DNA of 64,000 nucleotides from positions 1 to 64,000 of IMG/VR virus record IMGVR_UViG_3300042549_001429; one strand, 5' to 3'. Of the stretch, positions 1-6,789 are shown piece by piece (the stretch's first letter is position 1; every line of letters starts with the position of its first letter). The stretch is from a virus. The position numbers were made by a program, and so were the translations under genes. The notes under the pieces are model-generated. The model worked only from the letters and a program-made list of their open reading frames with translations. It was not told the origin of the DNA and made no database searches.

Positions 1-33
1 ATGTAGTGTTTTGGGTTTATTGGTTAGTAAAAG

Positions 34-65
34 GGAGGCTTAGTTTTAGGTCTCCTTTTCTTTTA
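34..65 (+). terminator. Intrinsic terminator at window start
   Basis: A 9-bp stem (34-42 with 47-55, including G-T pairs) with loop GTTT is followed by a T-rich tract at 56-65. It probably ends a plus-strand gene that lies before the window. Confidence 0.6.
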
Positions 66-74
66 TGCTATTAT

Positions 75-345
75 CGACATTTCTAACACAGTTTTATGTC
101 GTTTTTATGTCGTTTTTATTTTTATAACTTATTGATTATTAATACTTTATTTTTTTAATGTCGAAAATGTCGATTTTAAAGAGAAAATATAGGGGGAAAA
201 AAATAATAAAAGGAGGTAATTATATATAGAGAATAGGGAAAAAAAAATTGTCATTTTCGGTTTTCCGACATCCCCTATTGGTATTCAATTAGTTACCTAA
301 AAACCCTTGACATTGGGTTGACATTTGCCTAAAAAAAACCGACAT
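75..345. other. Non-coding region with ATGTCG iteron-like repeats, upstream of groEL
   Basis: This AT-rich stretch has no credible gene. It holds ATGTCG at 96, 107, 158 and 167 on the plus strand and CGACAT at 75, 266 and 340. The first pair is spaced 11 bp and the second 9 bp. Two TTGACAT motifs lie near 308 and 319. The same spacing pattern occurs at 54995-55072 next to the primase-helicase gene. This suggests a replication origin or a binding region for a phage protein; which of these cannot be told from sequence. Confidence 0.5.
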
Positions 346-359
346 TGTATAAAGGTTTG

Positions 360-393
360 TATATTTGTGAATCTAAAAATTAAATCGAATCAA
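360..393 (+). promoter_or_regulatory. Promoter -7 box and leader of groEL
   Basis: TATATTTG at 360-367 matches the Bacteroidota -7 consensus TAnnTTTG. An AT-rich leader ending in AAATCGAATCAA directly precedes the ATG at 394. Near-identical leaders precede 4246, 18254, 24506, 57008 and 57649. No convincing -33 box is seen. Confidence 0.6.
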
Positions 394-2019
394 ATGGTAG
401 AGACATCAGGGTTAGGCTATTCGCCTAAGCATTTGCAGTTTGGCCAAGACGGCCGCAAGAAATTAATCAATGGTGTTGTTAAGATGTCGAAGGCTGTGAA
501 GTCAACCTTGGGCCCTGCGGGCAACACGGTGTTGATAGAGAGTCCGAGTCACACCCATGGCATTACAGTTACAAAGGATGGTGTTACGGTAGCCAAGTCA
601 ATTGACCTGATTGACCCAAGTGAGAACCTTGCGGTTCGCATGATGAAGGAGGCGGCTGACAAGACTGCTACTTCAGCGGGTGACGGTACGACCACGGCAA
701 TTGTATTGACCGAGGGCTTGGTGCTAGGTGGTCTTGAGTACATTACTGAGGACATGAACAGAACCGAGGTGTTGCGACACATGGTGGACATCAGTAACAA
801 GGTGGTGGACAAGCTTCGCAAGAAGGCCAAGAAAGTTAACAGCAGTATGTTGGTTGACGTGGCGTCTATCAGTGCGAACAATGACAGAGAGATAGGACGC
901 ATTATTGCTGAGGTGTACAAAGACGTGGGCAAGACGGGTGTTGTAACAGTTGAGCGCAGTCAGACTGCTGAGACGTATGCTGAGACGACCAAGGGTCTAA
1001 AGATTGACCGTGGTTATTTGAGCTCGTTGTTCATCAATGACGCCAAGAAGGACGAGTGTGTGTTTGAGGACGTGATGGTCTTGGTTGCTGACATTGAGAT
1101 AGCAAACATTTTGCAGATTGAGAACGTGTTGAAACCGGTGATAAGCGAAGGCAAGAAGCTGTTGATTATATCCCCGTGCAATACGAACGTGGTAAACACG
1201 TTGGCGGCTAACAGCATGAAGGGTAACTTGAAAGTGGTGGCTGTTGCTCCGCCTAATTTTGGTTATAAGCAGCATGAGCTGATGCAAGACATTGCGCTTA
1301 GCGTTGGTGCTACCTACTTCAGTGAGAAGACGGGTGACGACTTGAGCCATATCAACTATGGTGACTTGGGTCATGCAGCGAAAGTGATTGTTGGTAAGGA
1401 CAAAACTGTGTTGATACGCAGTGAGGCCAAATCTGACCAAGGGTCAATTGACGAGAGAGTGGCTCAATTGTGGGAGATGCACAAGTCTGCTACCAAAAAG
1501 GCTGACAAAGACTTCATGTTGGAGCGCATTGCTTCACTTACAGGTGGCATTGGTGTCATTTTCGTGGGTGGTCAGACTGACCTAGAGCAAAAAGAGTTGT
1601 ATGACAGGGTTGATGACGCTGTTTGTGCGGTGAGAAGCGCTCTTGAGGAGGGCATATTGCCGGGGGCCGGCAAGGCATTGGTCGATGAGACGGCTGCATT
1701 GCTCTCTGAGATGGTTGACATCAATATTAGTGACGAGCATGACGCAGCATTGAAGATTGTGGTGAACGCACTTATGGCTCCATTCCAACAAATCCTTGCA
1801 AATGCGGGCCTCAAGCCTAGTGACGTGTATAAAGACGGCACACCGGTGGGTCATGGGTACAATTTGAAGACCGGTAAGATGGGCGACCTAGTTGAGATGG
1901 GTGTTATTGACCCGTTGAAGGTAACGAGAAGCGCACTTCAGAACGCAATCAGCGTGGCTGTAACGATACTAAGTACAAATGCAATCATAACCATGGCTCG
2001 TAGCTATGAGCAACAATAA
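394..2019 (+). CDS. groL: Phage-encoded chaperonin GroEL (Hsp60)
   Basis: A 541-residue group I chaperonin that would form an ATP-driven folding ring with the GroES encoded just downstream. Visible hallmarks are GPAGNTVLIE near the N-terminus, the nucleotide-binding GDGTTTAIVL, and the late VDDAV...EEGILPGAG segment carrying the Asp needed for ATP hydrolysis. The C-terminus lacks the Gly-Met tail of host GroEL. The open frame runs upstream to a TTG at 325, but the ATG at 394 fits the protein N-terminus and the promoter-leader module. Complete GroEL is uncommon in phages of this size. It may fold the capsid or the very large fibre and giant proteins encoded here, which is inference. Confidence 0.95.
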   Translation: MVETSGLGYSPKHLQFGQDGRKKLINGVVKMSKAVKSTLGPAGNTVLIESPSHTHGITVTKDGVTVAKSIDLIDPSENLAVRMMKEAADKTATSAGDGTTTAIVLTEGLVLGGLEYITEDMNRTEVLRHMVDISNKVVDKLRKKAKKVNSSMLVDVASISANNDREIGRIIAEVYKDVGKTGVVTVERSQTAETYAETTKGLKIDRGYLSSLFINDAKKDECVFEDVMVLVADIEIANILQIENVLKPVISEGKKLLIISPCNTNVVNTLAANSMKGNLKVVAVAPPNFGYKQHELMQDIALSVGATYFSEKTGDDLSHINYGDLGHAAKVIVGKDKTVLIRSEAKSDQGSIDERVAQLWEMHKSATKKADKDFMLERIASLTGGIGVIFVGGQTDLEQKELYDRVDDAVCAVRSALEEGILPGAGKALVDETAALLSEMVDINISDEHDAALKIVVNALMAPFQQILANAGLKPSDVYKDGTPVGHGYNLKTGKMGDLVEMGVIDPLKVTRSALQNAISVAVTILSTNAIITMARSYEQQ

Positions 2020-2026
2020 TAAGATT

Positions 2027-2131
2027 ATGACAGAAATTGAATGGATAGTAGTAATTGTTGGTTATATTTTATGGTATTCGGTAGGATATAGTCAAGGTAT
2101 AAAAAATAAAAAAAATGAAACCAATAGGTAA
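2027..2131 (+). CDS. 34-residue putative membrane peptide between groEL and groES
   Basis: A short frame starts 7 nt after the groEL stop and overlaps the groES start by 17 nt. It encodes MTEIEWIVVIVGYILWYSVG followed by a polar, basic tail, which is one hydrophobic helix of about 15 residues. Its position between the chaperonin genes and the overlap suggest translational coupling. It is too short to assign to a family and could be a chance frame. Confidence 0.45.
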   Translation: MTEIEWIVVIVGYILWYSVGYSQGIKNKKNETNR

Positions 2132-2372
2132 ATACATTGTGGTTAAAGACGTTCAAGAGAGCGTTAAGACTGAGAGTGGGTTGATACTATCAGGTGAGGA
2201 TACCAATCAGCTGCGATACAAAAGGGCTGAGGTGATTGCACCGGGTAGTGACGTGAGTGTTATTGACAAGGGTGACGAGCTGTACTACGACAAGGCGCAC
2301 AGCTTTACGATGCTCATCAATGACGAGCAGTTCACGATAATATCGGAAAGAGATGTGGTGGTGGTGATTTAG
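2115..2372 (+). CDS. groS: Phage-encoded co-chaperonin GroES (Hsp10)
   Basis: An 85-residue protein with the GroES beta-barrel pattern: KPIGKYIVVKDV at the N-terminus, a mobile loop with TESGLIL in place of the usual TAGGIVL, AEVIAPG, then KGDELYYDKA and the closing IISERDVVVVI. The length is slightly below that of host GroES (about 95). It follows groEL, so both subunits of the folding machine are phage-supplied. The hydrophobic mobile-loop triplet suggests it can dock on GroEL. The stop codon lies inside a strong terminator hairpin. Confidence 0.93.
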   Translation: MKPIGKYIVVKDVQESVKTESGLILSGEDTNQLRYKRAEVIAPGSDVSVIDKGDELYYDKAHSFTMLINDEQFTIISERDVVVVI

Positions 2373-2389
2373 TCACCACCATTTTTTTT
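2359..2389 (+). terminator. Terminator overlapping the groES stop and the convergent gene end
   Basis: A 9-bp perfect stem (TGGTGGTGA at 2359-2367 with TCACCACCA at 2373-2381) has a 5-nt loop containing the groES stop codon and is followed by eight T residues. The same bases encode the last residues (NGGD) of the minus-strand gene 2369-2818. Confidence 0.85.
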
Positions 2390-2818
2390 GAGTCGCTGCG
2401 CTTTGCAGTACTCGTTCATCTGTATAATCATATTCCTGTAGACCTTGTCTGAGTAAGACACATTTTTGTGGAACATGGGGTTGGCTGATAGGCTTGTTGG
2501 AATCTCTTCACCGTTTAGTTTTCGGTAGATGTCAAGGACCACACGTGTGGCTTTGTAGCTAAGTTGGTAAAGTGCTTTTCCGTCTGCGCCTTTTCTGCGA
2601 AAAGTTTCAATCCATCCATCTCGGTGCAAGTCTTTGAAGCGGTCGGCACTCCAACTTACAATTTCGCAGTATTCATCAAACTTATCTTTGCTAAAGTAAC
2701 TTTCGGAGTAGAGGAACAGGATTATGTCAAGGTCTGCTTGGGTAAGCCCATGCTTCATTTTCATATAGTACCTGATGACTCTCCAAAATTTTAGGTAGTC
2801 ATTTGGTGGTGATTTCAT
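2369..2818 (-). CDS. Winged-helix-like DNA-binding protein
   Basis: A 149-residue protein and the only minus-strand gene in the left 48 kb. It starts MKSPPNDYLKFWRVIRYYMK. Its central segment reads like a winged helix: helix LTQADLDIILFLYSE, a recognition-type helix around FDEYCEIVSWSADRFKDLHR, then a wing (DGWIETFRRKGADGKALYQL) followed by SYKATRVVLDIYRKL. This resembles MarR-type or replication-initiator folds. It is divergent from the gene at 2868 across a 49-nt promoter region and convergent with groES, overlapping its stop by 4 nt. Its isolation and orientation suggest a regulator of the plus-strand genes, but no ligand or target is visible. Confidence 0.6.
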   Translation of the reverse strand: MKSPPNDYLKFWRVIRYYMKMKHGLTQADLDIILFLYSESYFSKDKFDEYCEIVSWSADRFKDLHRDGWIETFRRKGADGKALYQLSYKATRVVLDIYRKLNGEEIPTSLSANPMFHKNVSYSDKVYRNMIIQMNEYCKAQRLKKNGGD

Positions 2819-2833
2819 TTAATTTTATTTTAT

Positions 2834-2841
2834 TACATTTG
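2834..2841 (+). promoter_or_regulatory. -7 box for the 2868 gene (divergent pair)
   Basis: TACATTTG fits TAnnTTTG and lies 26 nt before the ATG at 2868. Confidence 0.45.
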
Positions 2842-2846
2842 TAAAG

Positions 2847-2854
2847 CAAAGTTA
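2847..2854 (-). promoter_or_regulatory. -7 box for the winged-helix gene (divergent pair)
   Basis: CAAAGTTA reads TAACTTTG on the minus strand, 28 nt upstream of the ATG at 2818. The two divergent boxes sit 5 nt apart, so firing of one could block the other. Confidence 0.45.
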
Positions 2855-2867
2855 AAAAATTATAGCT

Positions 2868-3101
2868 ATGGCAGATGAGAAAAACCCAAAGAAAGTCGAG
2901 GAGGAAGTTAAGACGCTTCGTCAGGAGATGGACGCCATAACTTTTAAGAACAAGCAAGCCAAAGAGATTGCTGCCATTCAAGCCGGGAAGGAGAAGTTGA
3001 AAGACAAGCTTTCAAAGAATAGAGAGCGCAGGGTTGGAGCAGCAAGTAAAATCTCAGGCTTGGGCAGATTGCAAGGATTAGCTACATTTAAAACCAAATA
3101 A
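2868..3101 (+). CDS. Small charged coiled-coil protein, unknown function
   Basis: 77 residues, very rich in Lys and Glu. Residues 8-55 are a likely single helix or coiled coil (VEEEVKTLRQEMDAITFKNK and onward), and the C-terminus is basic with small residues (GAASKISGLGRLQGLATF). It is the first gene of a run of tiny proteins transcribed towards the lysis and tail genes. No family is recognised. It could be a virion or nucleoid-associated component. Confidence 0.6.
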   Translation: MADEKNPKKVEEEVKTLRQEMDAITFKNKQAKEIAAIQAGKEKLKDKLSKNRERRVGAASKISGLGRLQGLATFKTK

Positions 3102-3112
3102 AAAAAAGCAAA

Positions 3113-3301
3113 ATGAAAAAATCAGTTCCGAATCTTCCTGCATCTTCTAAGTTGCAGCCTCCTTCAGGTGGTGGACCATCTATCAAAGGAGCATTGAAAG
3201 CAAAGCCATTGGCTATGTCAGGTGGTGTACCTTCTAAGGGTGCTAAGTCTACTGTTGCAAAAGGTGGTGTATCTAAGAACCTTGTTAAAAAAGCAAAGTA
3301 A
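3113..3301 (+). CDS. Small basic Gly/Pro/Ser-rich protein
   Basis: 62 residues of low complexity (PSGGGPSIKGALKAKPLAMS then GGVPSKGAKS) ending in VKKAK, with no predicted fold. It begins 11 nt after the preceding gene and its TAA shares one base with the next ATG. The composition (Lys without acidic residues) fits a DNA-contacting or packaged protein; this is inference only. Confidence 0.55.
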   Translation: MKKSVPNLPASSKLQPPSGGGPSIKGALKAKPLAMSGGVPSKGAKSTVAKGGVSKNLVKKAK

Positions 3302-3429
3302 TGATGAAAGGTAAAATGGATGGCTTAGTTGGCAAGGCCGCTAAAGCTGTAAACAAAGTAGGTAAAGAAGTAAAGCCTGCTGTAAAAGCTATTAAAAAAG
3401 CAGTTAAAGCTGCACCTAAAAAGAAATAA
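3301..3429 (+). CDS. 42-residue Lys/Ala-rich basic peptide
   Basis: It starts at the ATG overlapping the previous stop (TAATG), with an immediate second ATG. The sequence is a Lys-Ala-Val repeat (GKAAKAVNKVGKEVKPAVKA then IKKAVKAAPKKK), like histone H1 tails or small DNA-condensing peptides. Codon-level amino-acid bias matches its neighbours. Its role is unknown; DNA compaction in the capsid is one possibility. Confidence 0.55.
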   Translation: MMKGKMDGLVGKAAKAVNKVGKEVKPAVKAIKKAVKAAPKKK

Positions 3430-3431
3430 TT

Positions 3432-3584
3432 ATGGCAACGTCAAAATTAGTTGAGAAAACTACTGAAGAGGAAGTAAAGCCAACGCAAGTAGTTGTTGAG
3501 CCTACTCCTGTTGTTGAAGAAAAAAAGGAAGAGCAAGAAGTTGTTCAATATCCCGGTAACCCTACTAGAGGATTCCGTCAATAA
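3432..3584 (+). CDS. 50-residue acidic/proline peptide, unknown
   Basis: Starts 3 nt after the preceding stop. The middle is Glu/Val/Pro-rich (EEEVKPTQVVVEPTPVVEEK) and the C-terminus is YPGNPTRGFRQ. It contrasts in charge with the basic peptides either side, so the two kinds could pair. No family is recognised. Confidence 0.5.
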   Translation: MATSKLVEKTTEEEVKPTQVVVEPTPVVEEKKEEQEVVQYPGNPTRGFRQ

Positions 3585-3590
3585 TCTACT

Positions 3591-3881
3591 ATGGCTGACA
3601 AGTCTAAAATGAAATGTAACAGTCCTGTCCCCTCTGATAGAGCGGGAAAGAAAAGGATGGTTAAAGCCTGTTCCGGAGGGGAGGAGAAGCTCCTCCACTT
3701 TGGAGCAAAGGGCTATGGTCATAACTATAGCGCTGAGGCACGTAAGAGTTTTAAGGCACGTCATAGTTGTGACACGGCAACTGACAAGTTAACTCCACGC
3801 TATTGGGCGTGTAAGAACTTATGGGCAGGCCCGGGTGGTTCAACCAAATCATCTCCTAAGGGAAGAAAAGGAAAATACTAA
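3591..3881 (+). CDS. Conserved small phage protein with KSFKARHSC motif
   Basis: 96 residues, rich in Lys, Gly, Cys and aromatic residues. Recognisable segments are RAGKKRMVKACSGGEEKLLHFGAKGYGHNYS and, later, ARKSFKARHSCDTATDKLTP then RYWACKNLW. I recall similar sequences from other phages and large viruses, where they are uncharacterised. The His/Cys spacing could support metal or nucleic-acid binding. It overlaps the next gene by one base (TAATG). Both genes have the same character and probably work together. Confidence 0.65.
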   Translation: MADKSKMKCNSPVPSDRAGKKRMVKACSGGEEKLLHFGAKGYGHNYSAEARKSFKARHSCDTATDKLTPRYWACKNLWAGPGGSTKSSPKGRKGKY

Positions 3882-4216
3882 TGAAAGACGCTTGCTATAA
3901 AAAAGTAAAAGCATCTTATGATGTGTTCCCTTCTGCTAGGGCTTCTCAAGCTATTGCTAAATGTCGTAAGGCATCAGGCAATGTAAGGAAGTCAGAGGAG
4001 GGTACAAGCCTAAAGCGTTGGGAGAAGGAGAAGTGGCAAGACACTAAGAGTGGTAAAGCCTGTGGAGCCGGAGGAAAGAATGAGTACTGTCGTCCAACGA
4101 CACGAGTGTCTTCAAAGACACCAAAGACCAAGAGTGAAATTAGCCCGTCAAAACTTGCAGCAAAAAAGGCTGAGAAGTCACGGGTAGGTATGGGAAATAA
4201 AGTTTCAAAAGTTTAG
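3881..4216 (+). CDS. DUF5872-like small basic protein
   Basis: 111 residues. The N-terminus (CYKKVKASYDVFPSARASQA then IAKCRKASG) matches my memory of DUF5872, found in phages and giant viruses and of unknown function. The remainder is basic, with WEKEKWQDTKSGKACGAGGK then NEYCRPTTRVSSKTP. The VSSKT stretch is encoded by one copy of the dispersed 16-bp palindrome at 4106-4121. The -7 box for the next gene begins immediately after the stop. Confidence 0.65.
   Translation: MKDACYKKVKASYDVFPSARASQAIAKCRKASGNVRKSEEGTSLKRWEKEKWQDTKSGKACGAGGKNEYCRPTTRVSSKTPKTKSEISPSKLAAKKAEKSRVGMGNKVSKV
4106..4121. repeat. Dispersed 16-bp palindrome, copy 1
   Basis: GTGTCTTCAAAGACAC: 7-bp arms around a 2-nt centre, inside the preceding coding sequence and read in frame as VSSKT. 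Confidence 0.85.
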
Positions 4217-4245
4217 TATATTTGTTCAAATTAAAATCAAATCAA
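4217..4245 (+). promoter_or_regulatory. Promoter -7 box plus ATCAAATCAA leader
   Basis: TATATTTG at 4217-4224, then an AT-rich leader ending in AATCAAATCAA directly at the ATG (4246). Confidence 0.6.
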
Positions 4246-4650
4246 ATGGCAACGAAAGTTAACAAATCAAATGCGGAGTTATTGGAATTAGTGCGTGCAC
4301 TGAATATGACTCCTGCAGAAAAGGGTAGCAAAGCTGAAGCTAAGCTCAAGAAGATTGCTGAGAAAATCAAGCCAATCTTTGAAAGTTACAACGAGAAGCG
4401 TGAAGACATTCGTCTTGACCATGCTCACACGGAGTCCAATGGTGTATTGGACCTGAATGAGAAAGGTGAATACAAGTTCACTAAAGATGGAATCAAGGCG
4501 ATGGCTAAGGACATGAAAAAACTTCTTGATGATACTTTTGAGTTTTATCAGTTTACATTTTCAACCGAAGGTATCGAAAGCTTCAAGTTCCTCGCAGGAT
4601 GGGTTGAAGGCATAGAGCCTGAGCAACCTTCCGAAAGCGATGAGCAATAA
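4246..4650 (+). CDS. 134-residue helical protein, unknown
   Basis: The protein begins MATKVNKSNAELLELVRALN. The frame is open further upstream, but this ATG sits on the promoter-leader module. Predicted mostly helical, with a Lys/Glu-rich centre, a moderately hydrophobic block DDTFEFYQFTFSTEGIESFK and an acidic C-terminus (EPEQPSESDEQ). It is monocistronic between its own promoter and a terminator. No family is recognised, and a virion role is possible. Confidence 0.6.
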   Translation: MATKVNKSNAELLELVRALNMTPAEKGSKAEAKLKKIAEKIKPIFESYNEKREDIRLDHAHTESNGVLDLNEKGEYKFTKDGIKAMAKDMKKLLDDTFEFYQFTFSTEGIESFKFLAGWVEGIEPEQPSESDEQ

Positions 4651-4679
4651 AGTAAAAACACAATAGACGTAATAAGCAA

Positions 4680-4705
4680 GGCATCAGCTCTTTTGGGTTG
4701 ATGCC
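4680..4705 (+). terminator. Hairpin terminator after the 4246 gene
   Basis: An 11-bp stem (4680-4690 with 4695-4705, G-T pairs included) with loop TTTT, followed by ATTGTTGTTTA. The T-tract is weak. Confidence 0.55.
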
Positions 4706-4735
4706 ATTGTTGTTTATACACCATAAAAAATAATC

Positions 4736-4900
4736 ATGGAAAAGAGCAAAGGTCTAGGAGATACTATCGAGAAGATAACCACAGCAACCGGAATAAAAAA
4801 AGTAGTTGAAACTGTAGCAAAAGCAACAGGCAAAGATTGTGGCTGCAAAGCACGCAAAGACGCATTAAATAGAGCATTTCCTTATCAAGATAAAAAATAA
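4736..4900 (+). CDS. 54-residue conserved phage protein with CGC motif
   Basis: Sequence includes GLGDTIEKITTATGIKKVVE then ATGKDCGCKARKDALNRAFPY. The CGC pair followed by a short helix ending in FPY is a pattern I recall from small proteins encoded near tail genes of Bacteroidota phages. The function is unknown. It starts after an untranslated gap with the terminator and precedes the next gene by 5 nt. Confidence 0.55.
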   Translation: MEKSKGLGDTIEKITTATGIKKVVETVAKATGKDCGCKARKDALNRAFPYQDKK

Positions 4901-4905
4901 AAAAT

Positions 4906-5391
4906 ATGTCAGTTTTTAAATCACAATTTTCAAGAGCACTCGCAGTTATCAAGAGCGATAACGCTGACGTGCCGTTTCCTGCTCCTGTAAAATCAGGGGA
5001 GAACACAAGTGCCGTAGAGAACGAGCTTGTTGATACTGCAGGCGACTTTATCAATGCAGGTGTAAAGACCGGTGACATTGTTTACAACACTACTGATGGC
5101 TTAGCTGCTACAGTATTGTCTGTGACAAGTGCTACTGTGATTGTGCTTAATGCTGACATCTTCGCTGCCGCTGAAAAGGTTTACACTATCTACCAAGCAA
5201 GTCCTCAGACTACCATTGGCAACACAGGATGTAATCTTTACATTGGTGGAGCGGGTAACGTAAAGGTTACTACAATTGGCGGAGACATTATTACATTCAC
5301 TGCTGTACCTGTTGGCTCAGTATTGCCTGTTCAGGTGATTAAGCTTCACAGCACAGGAACTACAGCTACACTTGTAAATGCTCTTTGGTAA
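4906..5391 (+). CDS. Beta-rich probable virion structural protein
   Basis: 161 residues. An N-terminal helix (SVFKSQFSRALAVIKSD) is followed by a Thr/Val/Gly-rich beta domain with PAPVKSGENTSAVENELVDT, VKTGDIVYNTTDGLAATVLS and a C-terminal strand block VLPVQVIKLHSTGTTATLVN. Such proteins decorate heads or form tail spikes, and GDIVYNT-type barrels are common in phage decoration proteins. The stop is followed directly by the next ATG. Virion membership is inferred from composition and location only. Confidence 0.55.
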   Translation: MSVFKSQFSRALAVIKSDNADVPFPAPVKSGENTSAVENELVDTAGDFINAGVKTGDIVYNTTDGLAATVLSVTSATVIVLNADIFAAAEKVYTIYQASPQTTIGNTGCNLYIGGAGNVKVTTIGGDIITFTAVPVGSVLPVQVIKLHSTGTTATLVNALW

Positions 5392-5679
5392 ATGAATCCT
5401 CAAGAAAACAATAGGCTTGATTATATGGCAGCAGAGTTAGATGCGTTGAAAAATGACGTAGCTGAGGTAAAGGCTATTGTCAAAGATATGCATAACCTTC
5501 TTTCAGGCAACCCTATCGACAAAGACTCAAGCGGAATGATTGGGGATTTGAGGAAGATGAAGCATGAAGTTTATGAGTTGAAATCTGAATTGAAAAAATA
5601 CAAGAACTATTTTTATGCGCTAGTTACCCTAGTGGGGCTTGGCGTATTAAAAGTGATTATTGAAATACTAAAAGGGTAA
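5392..5679 (+). CDS. Holin-like / XhlA-like coiled-coil membrane protein
   Basis: 95 residues: an N-terminal amphipathic coiled coil (LDYMAAELDALKNDVAEVKA then LKSELKKY) and one C-terminal transmembrane segment (YFYALVTLVGLGVLKVIIEI) ending LKG. This topology matches haemolysin XhlA and class III-type holin accessory proteins. It opens the lysis block ahead of the endolysin. The start abuts the preceding stop and its own stop shares a base with the next ATG. Confidence 0.6.
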   Translation: MNPQENNRLDYMAAELDALKNDVAEVKAIVKDMHNLLSGNPIDKDSSGMIGDLRKMKHEVYELKSELKKYKNYFYALVTLVGLGVLKVIIEILKG

Positions 5680-5801
5680 TGGCAAAGTCAGTATCAAGTA
5701 TAAAAAAAGTTAGCTTCGGTAAAAGAAAAACCGGTGTAGCTAAGAAATCATATAACAAACACAGTCCAAAACCAAAAAAATATAGGGGGCAAGGAAGATG
5801 A
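5679..5801 (+). CDS. 40-residue basic peptide with KKYRGQGR end
   Basis: Very basic: VSFGKRKTGVAKKSYNKHSP then KPKKYRGQGR. I recall the same C-terminal signature in tiny proteins of other Bacteroidota phages, always uncharacterised. It overlaps the preceding gene by one base (TAATG) and the next by four (ATGA), so it is translationally coupled within the lysis block. RNA or DNA binding is plausible. Confidence 0.6.
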   Translation: MAKSVSSIKKVSFGKRKTGVAKKSYNKHSPKPKKYRGQGR

Positions 5802-6034
5802 AAAAATTTTTTGAATGGTCAGCAGGATTCTTGTCTGAGAACGGACAAGCTTCAAGTAAAAGATTTGTAGGAGTGTTTAGTGCAATAGCATTGTGCTACA
5901 CTTTGTATGCCAACCATGATTCGGTCAATGAACCTTCAGAGGCTTTGGTGTATTCGGTTGCGGCTTTGTCTGCTGCTGCTCTAGGTATTAGTGCGGCTGA
6001 GAAGATATTTAAAAAGCCGGCTGACAAAGAATGA
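5798..6034 (+). CDS. Two-helix small membrane protein, holin candidate
   Basis: 78 residues. Two hydrophobic helices are visible: RFVGVFSAIALCYTLYAN (about 22-39) and EALVYSVAALSAAALGISAA (about 48-67), followed by a basic, charged tail (EKIFKKPADKE). This fits a class II-type holin that would open the inner membrane for the endolysin. It is coupled to neighbours by ATGA overlaps on both sides. The 5392 protein and the PAS protein are competing holin candidates. Confidence 0.6.
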   Translation: MKKFFEWSAGFLSENGQASSKRFVGVFSAIALCYTLYANHDSVNEPSEALVYSVAALSAAALGISAAEKIFKKPADKE

Positions 6035-6789
6035 AAAATCTTTCCAAGGAGGAGCTACTAAGTAGATTGGAAGCGATTAATCGTAGCAATGCGATTATTT
6101 ACTTTGACCTAAATGGATTTATTCTTGGTATGAATGCGATATTCTTGAAGGCTATGGGGTTTCAAGAAAAGGAACACGATAAAATAATAGGCAAGCATCA
6201 CAGCATTTTTGTGTCCTACGAGTACTCAAAGTCTGATGACTACAAAAAGTTTTGGGAGACCTTAGCAAGTGGTCAATTTTATGAGGGTGAATTTGAAAGG
6301 AGAAAAGTAGACGGAAGCCCAATTTATTTGCAAGCAACCTACAACCCAATCTTTGACGATAGTGGAACAATTACAAAAGTAATGAAGATAGCAACCGACA
6401 TTACTGAAACCGTTGTCAGCAAGAATAAAATTAATGAGCTATCAAAGACCTTGCAGACTGAGTTAGATAATACTAACAAGTTAAAGTTAGCTATTGAAAT
6501 AGAAAAGGACGCAGCGTTAAACGATTTGGATGCAACAATAAAGAAAAGTCAAAACGAGCTGATTAAAACAATTGTTAAATCTGCTTTATTCGTGATTATG
6601 AGCGTAGGCTTTATTACAACCATTATGTACTCGTTTGCAATCTTGTCAAACAAGGACACACAGATTATTGGGTCAACGTGGTCGAATATGTTTTCGGTTT
6701 TATTGACCAATGCATTCTCAATAGTAGGTACCATTATGGGAATTAAATATGCAACACAAGACGATAAAAAAATAAAAAATGAAAATTAG
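6031..6789 (+). CDS. PAS-domain membrane protein in the lysis block
   Basis: 252 residues. Residues about 15-127 are a PAS sensor domain very like those of bacterial aerotaxis/chemotaxis receptors: FDLNGFILGMNAIFLKAMGF, GKHHSIFV, YKKFWETLASGQFYEGEFER, then YNPIFDDSG and IATDITE. Residues 128-180 form a likely coiled coil. Two transmembrane helices follow (about 183-205 and 219-239) with a short basic tail. There is no kinase, HAMP or methyl-accepting output domain. It overlaps the small membrane protein upstream and the endolysin downstream. PAS domains bind haem, FAD or small ligands; here one may sense redox or energy state and act on membrane permeability, which is inference. Confidence 0.8.
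   Translation: MKNLSKEELLSRLEAINRSNAIIYFDLNGFILGMNAIFLKAMGFQEKEHDKIIGKHHSIFVSYEYSKSDDYKKFWETLASGQFYEGEFERRKVDGSPIYLQATYNPIFDDSGTITKVMKIATDITETVVSKNKINELSKTLQTELDNTNKLKLAIEIEKDAALNDLDATIKKSQNELIKTIVKSALFVIMSVGFITTIMYSFAILSNKDTQIIGSTWSNMFSVLLTNAFSIVGTIMGIKYATQDDKKIKNEN

Noticed and set aside
325-393. Upstream TTG start extending GroEL by 23 residues
   Set aside because: It would run through the promoter and the repeated leader, and adds residues absent from GroEL proteins.
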